Shown here one piece after another: positions 54,313 through 63,583 of a stretch of 64,000 nt of DNA; position 1 is the stretch's first letter; every line of letters starts with the position of its first letter. This DNA is from Hydractinia symbiolongicarpus (Eukaryota; Cnidaria; Hydrozoa; Anthoathecata; Hydractiniidae). The DNA lies in contig NC_079880.1 in NCBI RefSeq assembly GCF_029227915.1, positions 14,526,001 to 14,590,000 of the forward strand, written 5' to 3'. The notes beneath the pieces were generated by a model. The model saw nothing but the letters and a program-made list of their open reading frames with translations. It was not told the DNA's origin and ran no database searches. Both the position numbers and the translations under genes were made by a program.

Positions 54313-56479
54313 AATAAAGCATCTCTTAACCTGCTTTGAAAAAAGTGTTTCCGTTGAAATAATTAGGGAAGATCATTATGTAAAAGTGTCAATAATAAAG
54401 ACGTTTCGAATATCCCGGAAACTTTTGTGTGCGGGACATTCTTGACCTTTTAAACATTCTAAAGTCTTTTTAATGTTTTAGAGGAAAAAATTAATTAATT
54501 TTTTTTTTTTAAAAAAAATACCGTTCTGAACAACAACATTTTACTCTTCTATAACTGAGAAACAATAGATTATAGGGTCGAGAAATTGGATAAGAGTTAG
54601 TACGGCCAGCTGTGGTCGGTTCTTCTCCTTAGCAAATTTTTAAAATTTAATACCTTCTGATCAGCTAAAACGCCAAGTAAACTTTAATATTGACTTTGTT
54701 TAGAAAGAGAAAATAGTGTTTTTGAAGTTGTTTAAGCTGTGTTAAAAAATGAGCAAAGCATGATAATCCAAAAACGTCGCCCATTGTATAACAAAACTTG
54801 GAAATAAAATATCATACAGGAAATCCGTAAATTGACTTAAATGAAGCCTAAAAAACTCGCTAGACATTCGTAGAAATATAGTGATGTTACGCAGATAAGA
54901 AGATAAAGGTGGTTGCAAAGAATGGAGGTGAGTAAAAGGTATATCAAGAAGTATCAATCATTTAGTGTAAACATTGATTTGTCGCAATCCTTTACGACAG
55001 AAATGTTTTTGAATGGGCTTAAATCTTCAAATTCTTAAAAAAAAAATTCTAAAGCACGCGACACACTATCCACTTCGTTGAATTCAATTTGACGAATTCG
55101 AGATTCCAAAAGTTCATCACTTTTCAGATTTGTCAAAAGAAACCTTGACCAATCTGTTTTTTTTTAATTGCTAAAACGAGCTTTTTCTTAGATAGTTAAA
55201 AAAAAAACACGCCTTCGCGCTGGTCTCTTTTTACAACATGTGTTTCCAATAAAATCAAGATTATTTTAATCATTAAGGTGATTACAAGTACATTTGTTCA
55301 ACGTGAGTTACTCAGAACGATAAAAACATATGAAAAAAAGTTAAGCCTTACAGTCATAGGACCAGAAAATATTGTTCTACTAAGTCAAAGTTCCACTTAG
55401 CCGGGGCTCCACATATCTAGGGGTAACTGTATTAAAAACTAGGGCCGAATGGGTGAATGGGTTCTCGATTTACACAAAAAAGACGACGTTTAAGTTGTGG
55501 TCAAAAAAATATGAAACATACGCCTTCTTACCTACATAATATAAAGTGCTATAGTTTGCTAAACTGCGACAAAAAACGTTACGCACATTTTAAGGAAGGT
55601 TTATAGATGAAGGCTAAAGAAATTCCAGCTGGTAAAAATACCAGTGAAGAATTTACCATTATTAAATTCATTGTTTCAACGTCGCGACACTTTTTACTCC
55701 CTCCCTCCCCCACCCATCACTCCCACTCAATCAGCCACCCACCTACGTATGCACCCAACTCCACTAATTGTCAGTTTAATATGTTTAGCACCCATCCTTT
55801 CATTCGTGAGTTACAGCTAATTGATATGTGGCTAGAAGTAATTGGATGGAGGTTTCAAGTCACATCAAAAAATACTAAACCTCAATTTTACAGATGTATC
55901 TGAAGTATATGCAAAGCTGTTAGCTTTTAATCAGCATAAATACAATATTGCAGAGCTGTATAAGACTTACTTGATAAAATCCAAATGAATTCGATAGAAA
56001 GTCAACAAAATGAAAGTTTTGGGACTTAACACTTTCTGTTCCCGAAAGTGGTGCATTTTCGACAAAAAGTAATTCACAAATTTGGGTATAAATGCATAAA
56101 AAGCGCCTAATTGTGCATGTCGTGTCTCTAAGCACACAACCATCCTAAGGAACGGCACAAAATGTAAAAACAGTGAAACTTATATGATGTAACATTCAAA
56201 AACGGAAGTAAAGTATATCACAAGAACAGCAACCTTATCTCTAGGGCCTGTGCAGAAACATAGAGAGCCTTGGGACAAAGTAAAAAAAACCTGGTGCGAT
56301 TCTTTACGTGCTTGTTAGAATTATTACTGCAGTAAAGCTTCTTTCTCGACCCCAAAGTTTCTTGGAATAAACCTGAAAGGGAGGCTACAGCTTAAATTTT
56401 CGAGGTTTTATCTCAAAAAGGTCTGGGGTCGGGAATAGTAAAGCCTGGTTTCCAATAAAGTCTGTAATTGTTGTCAAAA
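54313..56479. other. Intergenic, no gene seen
   Basis: Short ORFs without recognisable motifs. A C-rich tract (CTCCCTCCCTCCCCCACCC) lies near 55699-55717. Confidence 0.45.
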
Positions 56480-57750
56480 AACAAAAAACATCTCTCATGC
56501 AATTGTCCAACTTGTTGACCAAATACTCCAGTCATTTAATGAAAATAAATATACAATAGCTAGGTGTATTCATAGATTTATCAAAAGCCTTGACACCGTA
56601 GATCACGAAATTCTAATAAAAAAACTCGAATCTTATGGTAACAGAAACATATCACTCAATTGGTTTCGTAGTTATCTCTCTCAAAGAAAACAGTTTATAA
56701 GCTGTGAGAAAGGTAAAACTGATTATGAATACACACTTTGTGGAGTACCACAAGGCTCGATATTAGGCCCACTTTAATATACGTAAACGATTTGAAACGA
56801 GCTACAAAATTGCTCGATCCAATAATGTTCGCAGATGACACGAATTCATTTTACTCTCATAGCAACATAAAGGATTTGTTCGATTCTGTAAATACAGAAC
56901 TTATCGATATACATGAGTGGTTCCGTGTCTTTAAATATAAAAAAAACGAAATACGATTTTTTCACAAATTTAGTGGAAGAGATCAAATTCCTTTAAAACT
57001 ACCAGAATTAGCAATAAACAATATAAAAATTGAAAGGGAAAAAGAAAGTAAGTTCCTTGGAGTAATCCTAGATCAAAATATTACTTGGAATAAACATATT
57101 GAATTGGTAGAAAACAAAATCTCGAAAAATATTGATATTCTTTGTAGAGCTAAATCTATTTTGAACCAGATGTGTTTAAAAAACATATACTTCTCACTAA
57201 TTCACTCGTACATAAACTATGCAAACATTGCATGGGCAAGTGCACACAGGACTAAATTAAAACCAATTCTAAGCAAACCAAAACAAGCAACTAGGATAAT
57301 TTACCACCAGGATCATGGCACTCACTCAAGGCATTTAATTAAAGACTTGAAGGCGCTTAACATTTATCAAATAAATATCTATCAACACTAAATTTTCATG
57401 TTTAAAGTTAAAAATAAGTTAGCACCCCAAACATTCCATTAAGCAGCGTGTGGAAAATTTTATTGCGAAATTTGAAAACGAAGTTACTTTCTTTTAAACA
57501 ACAACAAGGAATAATAACTCTCTACTCTAACGAAACTTATGGTGGGGCTTAGTAATAAGGCAAAATTGCTTTCTGCAAGCACCAGTCAGTTTTTTCGTAT
57601 GGTTTAAGATCTTTATTTTACTAGCTGATGTATGTATATATTTTCTATTTACTTTTAAACGATACGAACTTGTATATATAAACGAACTTGTAACTCTCTT
57701 TGACGAAAGGAATACACACTACACTACTACTACTACTACTACTACATGCC
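56480..57750 (+). mobile_element. 5'-truncated LINE fragment (CR1/Jockey-like) with (TAC)n tail
   Basis: It contains a decayed reverse transcriptase and ends in (TAC)n at about 57720-57745, a tandem-repeat LINE tail. The 5' boundary near 56480 is approximate. It is unrelated to the RTE-like LINE at the start of the window, which has different RT motifs. Confidence 0.7.
56488..57391 (+). pseudogene. Reverse transcriptase fragment of non-LTR element
   Basis: The translation shows SLDTVDHEIL (the first catalytic Asp region, altered), NWFRSYLSQRKQF, GVPQGSILGPL, the catalytic box FADD in IMFADDTNSFYS, and the thumb with KSKFLGVILDQNITWNKHI-type words. A frame break occurs just after GVPQGSILGPL (about 56770). 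The fragment lacks the endonuclease and the first fingers of the RT. Motif style suggests the CR1/Jockey group. Confidence 0.8.
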
Positions 57751-57897
57751 GATAGTTGCATAAAAGCTTTTATACGACATAATAAACTATATTTTATGAT
57801 TATGTCTAAATTTCAGCAGAGACAGGATCATCCAGATGTACCTACCAAATACAGTGCGGATGTCGCAAAGCAATAACAAAAAAGTCACCTGTCCACT

Positions 57898-58009
57898 CAA
57901 CCTCGTCCCCCAGGGTATCTTGTATTTTTTGTGACATTGCGACGCGATACAAACATGTTCTCGCCGTCCCAATGGAAAAAGAGATAGCGGACGCTGGGAA
58001 CGAGCTTGC
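57898..58009. mobile_element. 112-bp hAT-like MITE
   Basis: Inverted ends CAACCTCGT.../...ACGAGCTTGC are flanked by an exact 8-bp duplication TGTCCACT (57890-57897 and 58010-58017). An 8-bp duplication is a hallmark of hAT transposons. End sequences match those of the 93-bp element at 19979-20071. Confidence 0.7.
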
Positions 58010-58085
58010 TGTCCACTTAGCCGTCTAGTATCTGTCTTCCGTAAATCTAGTAGACAACTTCGGCGAGGTTTATTAGTGTTCAAAG

Positions 58086-58215
58086 TAGTAGTAGGGAGTG
58101 ATTATAATCAGGTTTTCGCTCCTTCCACACCTTTACCCCCACAAACCCTGCTTTCACCATTTCCACCACCACCTCCACCCAAAATAGAAAAATCATATGA
58201 CGTCATCAACACATA
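58086..58215 (+). repeat. Left TIR of element 2
   Basis: Starts TAGTAGTAGGGAGTG and matches the reverse complement of 63444-63573 through CATCAACACATA. A CRE-type octamer lies at 58198-58205. Confidence 0.92.
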
Positions 58216-58298
58216 CATCGTTTTTACCTCCTTGTAAGGATCTAATTTTGTTCCAAAAACACTCATTTATTTATAACAGTTTGGAGTTGAAATAAACT

Positions 58299-59503
58299 AT
58301 GGATAATCCTGGATATGAAGATGACTTTACATTGGAGGAAGATATTCAAGACGAACCCGAAGAGTTTAGTAGCGAGAGTGAGATCATTCGGCCTGAGGAT
58401 ATTCAAGGAACAAGCACGAGCCCCAGGCAAATGGGATAGAAGCGATTGATACAGACACTACGCTAAGCCCTTGGTGAGGAGCTCGGTCAGCCTAATGCGA
58501 GACATTATGGTGACTTTGAAATGGATGGTAACCAGCTTATTTACGATGGTGTAGAACTCACAAAACAAAATGGTGAGTTGAGAGCCATGGGAGCGATAAA
58601 AAAAAGCCTTGGGCGCTGGTAGGTTGCGAGCCATGGGATTCGATCAATATTCAACACCCAACAAGGTTAGTAGGAAGATGGCGCAGGAACTCCTGAATAA
58701 TATTGATACTACGCTACTTGAAAACGTGCTCGATGACACGGAGAGCCTCATCGGAGATACTTCCTTTGGCGGGGATATCACAGATCGTGAAAGAAGAAAG
58801 CTTCATTTCTATGTTATAACGCTCCACGACGACTTGAATAATGTGAAAAGCAAGATAATAAACTACGATGGCGAGCTTTCAAAGGCAGAGGACAAGATTG
58901 AGAGGCTTGAGGCGAAGAAGGCTGGGTCTGATGTATCAGAGGAACAGCAAAATATATGGGATGAGGATTTAGATAAGGCTAAGGAAGATCGTGAAAAAGA
59001 ATGATTGAAAAAAGAATGGTTGAAAGGCGGCAATAGAAGAACATGGTTTACTATCCTCTAGTATCCACAACCAACTGAAAAATATCAAAGATACATTGAT
59101 AAAAATAGCTGGAGATGACATATCGCTAAGGAAGAAGCTGACTATTATATTCAAAGAACAAGGGATAACTATAGCGAGCATCGTTTCTGCTGTTGGATTG
59201 ATGGTCTCTACCATCGTCCTGGCGCTCACAGATGGTGCAGCAGCAGGAGGAGGTAGTGCTGCAGGTAAAGGGTTTGTTCAAAAGCAGCTGGAGAGACTCG
59301 GAAATTTTTTAAAATATCTAGCAGGCAAGGCGGGGGCTGCATTACCTGGCATTATTGGCACTGTTGTGTCGTTCTTCTTCAGGGTTGCAGCGAGGGTTGT
59401 CGAATATGTAGCGAAGCACCTCTATTTAGCGATTGCGGGAGCTGTGGGTATAGTTGTTGCATACGTGGTTAACAGGAGGAGTAAGGATGGGAAGAGATCG
59501 TAG
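58299..59503 (+). pseudogene. Coiled-coil plus membrane-hairpin protein (element 2), frameshifted
   Basis: It starts at 58299 with an acidic N-terminus (DDFTLEEDIQDEPEE). A frame change follows near 58440, then a segment with YDGVELTKQNGEL. Another frame change in an A8 run (about 58592) leads to MGFDQYSTPNK and a long coiled coil (58800-59000). After a stop at 59002 the end (59096-59503) has FKEQGITIASIVSAVGLM, a Gly/Ala-rich stretch and two hydrophobic segments, the last (LAIAGAVGIVVAYVV) followed by basic residues. It is homologous to 27020-27580 but longer at the C-terminus. Some breaks are in homopolymers and could be assembly errors. Function is unknown. Confidence 0.55.
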
Positions 59504-59545
59504 ATTACTCTGGTAAACCAGTGGCTTATCAGGCAACTATTACAT

Positions 59546-60496
59546 CTATCTCTTCAACCATATATAAGTGAGGAGCAATCCTATTCCCACCGTGATAATG
59601 GTAACCTTAGTTTCCTCGTGAACAGCAGCTTCCTTGGTATTAGGATGCGACTTGATATGTTGCCTAGGAGGTGTAGTGAAGGCTGCCTTATGCTTATGGC
59701 CCATGGTATTCAGATCTAGCTCTACCCGCCTATGTTGGGGGGCGCGATTAAAACTTTGTTGTTATATCCCACAATCTTTCCAATACGTAGTTCCATATTT
59801 GAAGGAAACATGTATACGCTGGGCATTACGGCGAAATTGACTGGTGTTCGTGCATACTGGAGCACCTTTTGAAACTCGATGATGTCTTGACCTACGTTCT
59901 CTTGACGTTGTACCATGGCCTCAACTTTTGTAATAAAATTTGTCTTGCTGTATAGTTATCGGCATTAGAGTCTAGGATTGACGCCTTGGCACTCGCTTGG
60001 GATCCTAGTAGCAAGATCAGGTAAACACGAATACTCTCGCTCAATTTGGTTATACCTTCCGATGTCAGACCCTGGGAGGTTGGTATGATGAATTTAGCCC
60101 AATCTCCATCAATATGCGGCCACCATCTACCACTCGTCAGCGATGACGTCTCATCTGGTAATATGCGTGAAATTTAAAAATGGTGTTAACGAGGGGTACG
60201 TAGGCACTCATGTGCTTGGCAGAGATCCCCAACGCCGTTGTCGCGCAATGGCAAGCAAAATTCACCTGGATATTCCAATAGTCCAAGGCTCGCCCCTCCC
60301 AATTTACACTCACAGGATCGTTCAACAGGTTAGTGGGAACTTTGATGGGGTACTTGGTGAACTGTGGGAATGCCACGGAAATGTGCTGAGTCGTAGACAC
60401 GTAGAGGTCCTGATGCTCCAAGTTAGTTATACCTAGAGGCCACTCGCCTCTGTTGGACTTGTATTTTACCTTCGGGTTGTACGAATATATGTTCAT
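59546..60496 (-). pseudogene. Uncharacterised virion-like protein with C-terminal membrane anchor (element 2)
   Basis: It starts at 60496 (MNIYSYNPKV) and shares with element 1 the words ITNLEHQ, PTNLLNDPVSV, LDYWNIQVNFA and TALGISAKH. It then has an internal deletion of about 55 codons after YYQMRR, resumes at a GRWWP word, and ends with a hydrophobic helix and IWLKR (stop 59546-59548). A further frame change lies near 59920. The Thr/Pro-rich stalk of the element 1 copy is mostly absent. It is divergent from the penton-like gene, with only 17 bp between the start codons. Confidence 0.5.
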
Positions 60497-60498
60497 CT

Positions 60499-60512
60499 TT
60501 TCTTTAAAGAAA
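60499..60512. promoter_or_regulatory. Perfect palindrome TTTCTTTAAAGAAA between divergent starts
   Basis: The 17-bp gap between the two start codons (60497-60513) is almost filled by this 14-bp perfect palindrome with a TTTAAA core. It may work as a two-way TATA-like promoter or a protein-binding site. That role is inferred. Element 1 has lost the corresponding segment by deletion. Confidence 0.45.
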
Positions 60513-60513
60513 C

Positions 60514-61211
60514 ATGAAGCAGTTATATATTACGACTATTGAGGAGCCAGGAATGAATATCTGGGGGAGGATACGACGATAGCCCTAAAATCCATTAGCA
60601 TTCGACCTACTTGGTTGAACCTTTTCGAAAAAAATAATGATATCAAGATTTACAAAGAGACGCCCGGATCGACCAATGACGGGGACTTTACAGTTGGGGA
60701 TTTTGAAACCCTCATCACGATCGAGAAAGGTCTGTATAGGATTGAGGGTCTCGCTGCCATAGTAAATGAACATGCGGGAGGAAGGATCAAACTTTTCGTA
60801 CTTAGAAACGGAGTATGTAAAGTAAGAGTTAGCAAGGGCTATGTTGCGATAGTTGACAAATCACTGACGGATCTTATGGGCTATAATTTTGATACCAAGA
60901 AGTCAATGTTCACAGAAGGAGATCACGATAGTTTACACAAGACCGATGTATACCATAGGCTTAGACTAACTTGTCACCAACTCGATGAGGAAAGATGCCT
61001 AATGGATGGTAAAAGATCAAATATATTAGCAATACTCCCTATCAAAGAATTAAATAACTGGGGAGATATGCTGAGCTGGAGTTTTGACAACCCTGTTTAC
61101 CTCCCTCTTAAAAGTTCAACGGACGTGTTACAAATGATGCTGACTGACGAGTATCACCACGATAAGAATGTTTTATTCGTAGGACTAACGATGCACTTGC
61201 TCATAGAATAA
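60514..61211 (+). pseudogene. Penton/minor-capsid-like protein (element 2), one frameshift
   Basis: It starts at 60514 (MKQLYITTIEEPG). A single frame change in a GGGGG run (about 60565) precedes a long open stretch to 61211. Visible motifs are TIALKSISIRPTW, GLYRIEGLAA, IKLFVLRNGVCKVRVSKGY, SNILAILPIKEL, WSFDNPVYLPLK and a beta-rich end FVGLTMHLLIE. The late pattern (ILAxLP, YLPL, last strand) is compatible with the single jelly-roll penton of Polintons and related viruses. No profile search could be run. The next gene starts directly after its stop. About 230 codons. Confidence 0.5.
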
Positions 61212-61910
61212 ATGAATAATGATGAGATTACAAAACTTTACCCGAGCTTACCACCAAGTGCTCCAGATCATGAGAATAACGAGGGGCATGTATACCGGCT
61301 TAAAAAGATAGAAGAGATAGAGAAGTTTCTGCGAAGCGAAGTTAAGTAACGTGAAAAACTCGCTAAAAAATTTGGAATGCATGGAACCTGGATTCACTAT
61401 ATGGATCATGGATTGCTCGCAATAAGCGTGATAACATCAGGCGTAGGTATCGCTAGTATGCTCAGTGGCATCGGAGTTCCTCTGGCCGTCGCGATGGGAG
61501 GAATCTCCATAGCCGTTGGATTTGGACAAACAGCCTTAAAACAAGGTGGGAAGAAATTGAACTATAAACGTAAAAAACACGACCCAATAAGACTCCTTGC
61601 AGAGACTAAGCTGAATTCAATAGTTAATTTGATATCAAGGGCGATTGAAAATGGAGTGATAAGTGATTATGAATTTAGCCTGATAATGCAAGAGAAGCAA
61701 AAATATATGCTGCTAAAGGAGCAGATTCGACAACGTACGAAAAAGATCGTGGAAACGATCAATAACCAAGAAAGGCAACAATTAATAGCCAAAGGCCGCG
61801 ATGAGGTGAGGGTAGAATTGTTAAAAAACTTGCAGTCTGCGCAATATGCAAGCGCTACCTTGACGAACCGCCAGCGTATTCATAATCTAATGTTTTGTAT
61901 AAAACATTAA
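61212..61910 (+). pseudogene. Glycine-zipper membrane protein with coiled coil (element 2), one stop
   Basis: A single frame of 233 codons with one TAA (61347-61349). The first part has KLYPSLPPSAP and YRLKKIEEIEKFL. After the stop the frame continues with REKLAKKFG, a small-residue-rich hydrophobic hairpin (ITSGVGIASMLSGIGVPLAVAMGGISIAV within 61420-61530), a basic stretch and a long amphipathic C-terminal segment (AETKLNSIVNLISRAIENGV). The start follows the penton-like stop with no gap. Membrane penetration or virion lining is possible but unproved. Element 1 keeps only the first part, at 29172-29289. Confidence 0.5.
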
Positions 61911-61960
61911 ATTACACCAAGCACTTCACCGGTATCTTTATCGATCATAAAATCACCGTC

Positions 61961-62182
61961 TTAGATGATATTTCGCTTTTGTTTTGCCTTGAGGCCTCTG
62001 ATGTACTCTTCTAGGATCTTCATAGCTGTTTTTTCTAGGCATTCTTTATAATGAGGCCCAAGGGTTTGTGTTGCAATATCTTCATATTCTACCTTATTAA
62101 TCGCAGCGAGAAGATCAGCTCTGTTGAAGGTTGAATAACCACGAATCCCTAATTCTCTGGCTTCTTTTTTAAGTTCGTTCAT
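61961..62182 (-). CDS. Small SAP/Rho-N-like protein (element 2)
   Basis: An intact ORF of 73 codons if started at MNELKKEARELGIRGYSTF (62182). The N-terminal helix-turn-helix pattern (LKKEARELGIRGYSTFNRADLLAAI) resembles SAP or Rho N-terminal motifs, which often bind nucleic acid. The rest is helical and basic at the end. The same motif sits at the N-terminus of the element 1 polymerase (19292). It lies 8 nt after the preceding minus-strand gene, so co-transcription is likely. Confidence 0.55.
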   Translation of the reverse strand: MNELKKEARELGIRGYSTFNRADLLAAINKVEYEDIATQTLGPHYKECLEKTAMKILEEYIRGLKAKQKRNII

Positions 62183-62189
62183 TGTTTTA

Positions 62190-62960
62190 TTATACGACAA
62201 CGAACGGTTCCTCATCGTTATCTGAATCAATAAGATGTCGTGTCCTTAGGATTACAGGTACCGGTTTGTATTTGCACTCTTCGAGTAGGACCTGCATATA
62301 GTGCTTGGAGCTTTGCTTATAAATGCTGGATAGCTTGATGATAGCCGTACATTCACACGGTTGCTTCACTGGTACTATAGCATCATAGAAATCGGTCGTT
62401 ACCTCCCCATTCCATTCCTTGACCTTTGTGTTCAGATACCTATCATTCTTTATTGGCGAGGCTGTAAATTCACAACCATATAGTTTCTTTATCCTGGCTA
62501 GGATGATCTGATATTTCTCCAACCATTCTGGATGTTGATGTATGTCAAATGACATGGTAAGCGACGAGCCATCAATATAGCGCGAGGCACCATTGCTATA
62601 TAAACCCTTTGGTGTTCGAATCAATAACGATGATATCTTACTGTCATTCTTGTAGCCTACTACGAACCGTTCATCCTTACCCTTGTTGGCTTGGATGGGA
62701 TCGCTTAGTATAATTTTCTCAATTTAAACCTCCTCGATGTTTAGTACTCTTGGTTTACTATAGAAATCCCTGGTTTCAATATTATTTCCATAAAATTTGA
62801 ACATCCCTTTATTTATGGAAATTGAACCCCCCAAATAGGAATTTTCACAAGTAAACCACCCACCATTGTATGTCACATACATAATATAGTGTTGCCAACA
62901 GAGCATCCTTCCTTTTATTATTAGCCTCCGTCCACATTTGCATCTATCGTATTTATCGAG
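62190..62960 (-). pseudogene. Cys-rich (zinc-ribbon-like) protein (element 2), broken near the start and by one stop
   Basis: The N-terminal part (about 62950-62880) has YDRCKCGRRL and LCWQHY, matching the Cys groups of the element 1 gene. An in-frame TAA near 62724 splits it, and the remainder (62723-62190) is open to a stop after DNDEEPFVVV. The homologous middle segment reads SLTMSFDIHQHPEWLEKY. The start is unclear because the upstream gene's end runs into it without room for an ATG in frame. Function is unknown. Confidence 0.45.
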
Positions 62961-62961
62961 A

Positions 62962-63210
62962 TCAATTCATAACCATGGCTCCGAAACGATCTGGAACATA
63001 TTCGATGATCTTAGGATATTCGCGAACTACTCGGTCACACATTTCCTGTGTTTTGAAATGATCGGGTACTAACATTAGTGACCAGGGATGTTCACGAACT
63101 ACGGCAGTACACATTTCCTGTGTCTTTAAATGATCGGTTACAAACATTAGTGTCCATGAATCGGCACAGACTATTCGATCAGGCATTATGAGATGATCGT
63201 TAATGGACAT
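62962..63210 (-). CDS. KTQ-x-MC repeat protein (element 2)
   Basis: An intact 82-codon ORF with two and a half repeats of about 30 residues, each with a VPDHFKTQEMC word followed by a VVREHPW-like segment. It is the outermost gene beside the right TIR, as is the related broken gene of element 1. The repeat spacing suggests a short helical repeat fold. I do not recognise a named family with confidence. Confidence 0.55.
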   Translation of the reverse strand: MSINDHLIMPDRIVCADSWTLMFVTDHLKTQEMCTAVVREHPWSLMLVPDHFKTQEMCDRVVREYPKIIEYVPDRFGAMVMN

Positions 63211-63289
63211 CTTATATATATTTTAATTCCAATCAACAAATTTTTCTGGCGCATGGTCATGACAATTTTTACTCATATTCTATATAATA

Positions 63290-63470
63290 GCATATATACT
63301 ATATATGTTACTGCGCATGACGTCATATATATTATTATGTGTTGGTTATTGGTACATATTATTTTGTGTTGGTTATTGGCAGATGACGTCATGTATTTCT
63401 GGTATCTATTATTATGTGTTGGTTATTGGCATAGGAATATGATTATGTGTTGATGACGTCATATGATTTT
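63290..63470. repeat. Tandem GTGTTGGTTATTGG repeats next to right TIR
   Basis: Three copies of TATGTGTTGGTTATTGG-like words (about 63336, 63366, 63413), interspersed with three TGACGTCA octamers (63318-63325, 63384-63391, 63454-63461). Confidence 0.75.
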
Positions 63471-63573
63471 TCTATTTTGGGTGGAGGTGGTGGTGGAAAT
63501 GGTGAAAGCGGGGTTTTTGGGGGTAAAGGTGTGGAAGGAGCGAAAACCTGATTATAATCACTCCCTATTACTA
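63444..63573 (-). repeat. Right TIR of element 2
   Basis: Reverse complement of 58086-58215 with two or three differences. A CRE-type octamer lies at 63454-63461. Confidence 0.92.
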
Positions 63574-63583
63574 GCGTTCAAAG

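Larger units (their letters stand above)
58086..63573. mobile_element. Compact Polinton-related element 2 (5.5 kb, no polymerase or integrase)
   Basis: 130-bp TIRs with only about two or three differences bound a 5.5-kb unit. The 8-bp word GTTCAAAG lies on both sides (58078-58085 and 63576-63583), offset by two bases on the right. Gene order parallels the right half of element 1: coiled-coil/membrane protein, anchored virion-like protein, penton-like protein, glycine-zipper protein, Cys-rich protein and KTQ repeat protein, plus a small SAP/Rho-N-like gene. No polymerase B, integrase, BRO or clear major capsid gene is present. Most genes carry a frameshift or stop. Confidence 0.8.

Noticed and set aside
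54263-54445. Poly-Leu signal-peptide-like ORF
   Set aside because: Produced by the (TTG)n microsatellite.
57787-58083. 98-codon minus-strand ORF with repeated Arg/Pro words
   Set aside because: It overlaps the hAT-like MITE at 57898-58009 and has no conserved motif, so it is a chance ORF over a transposon.
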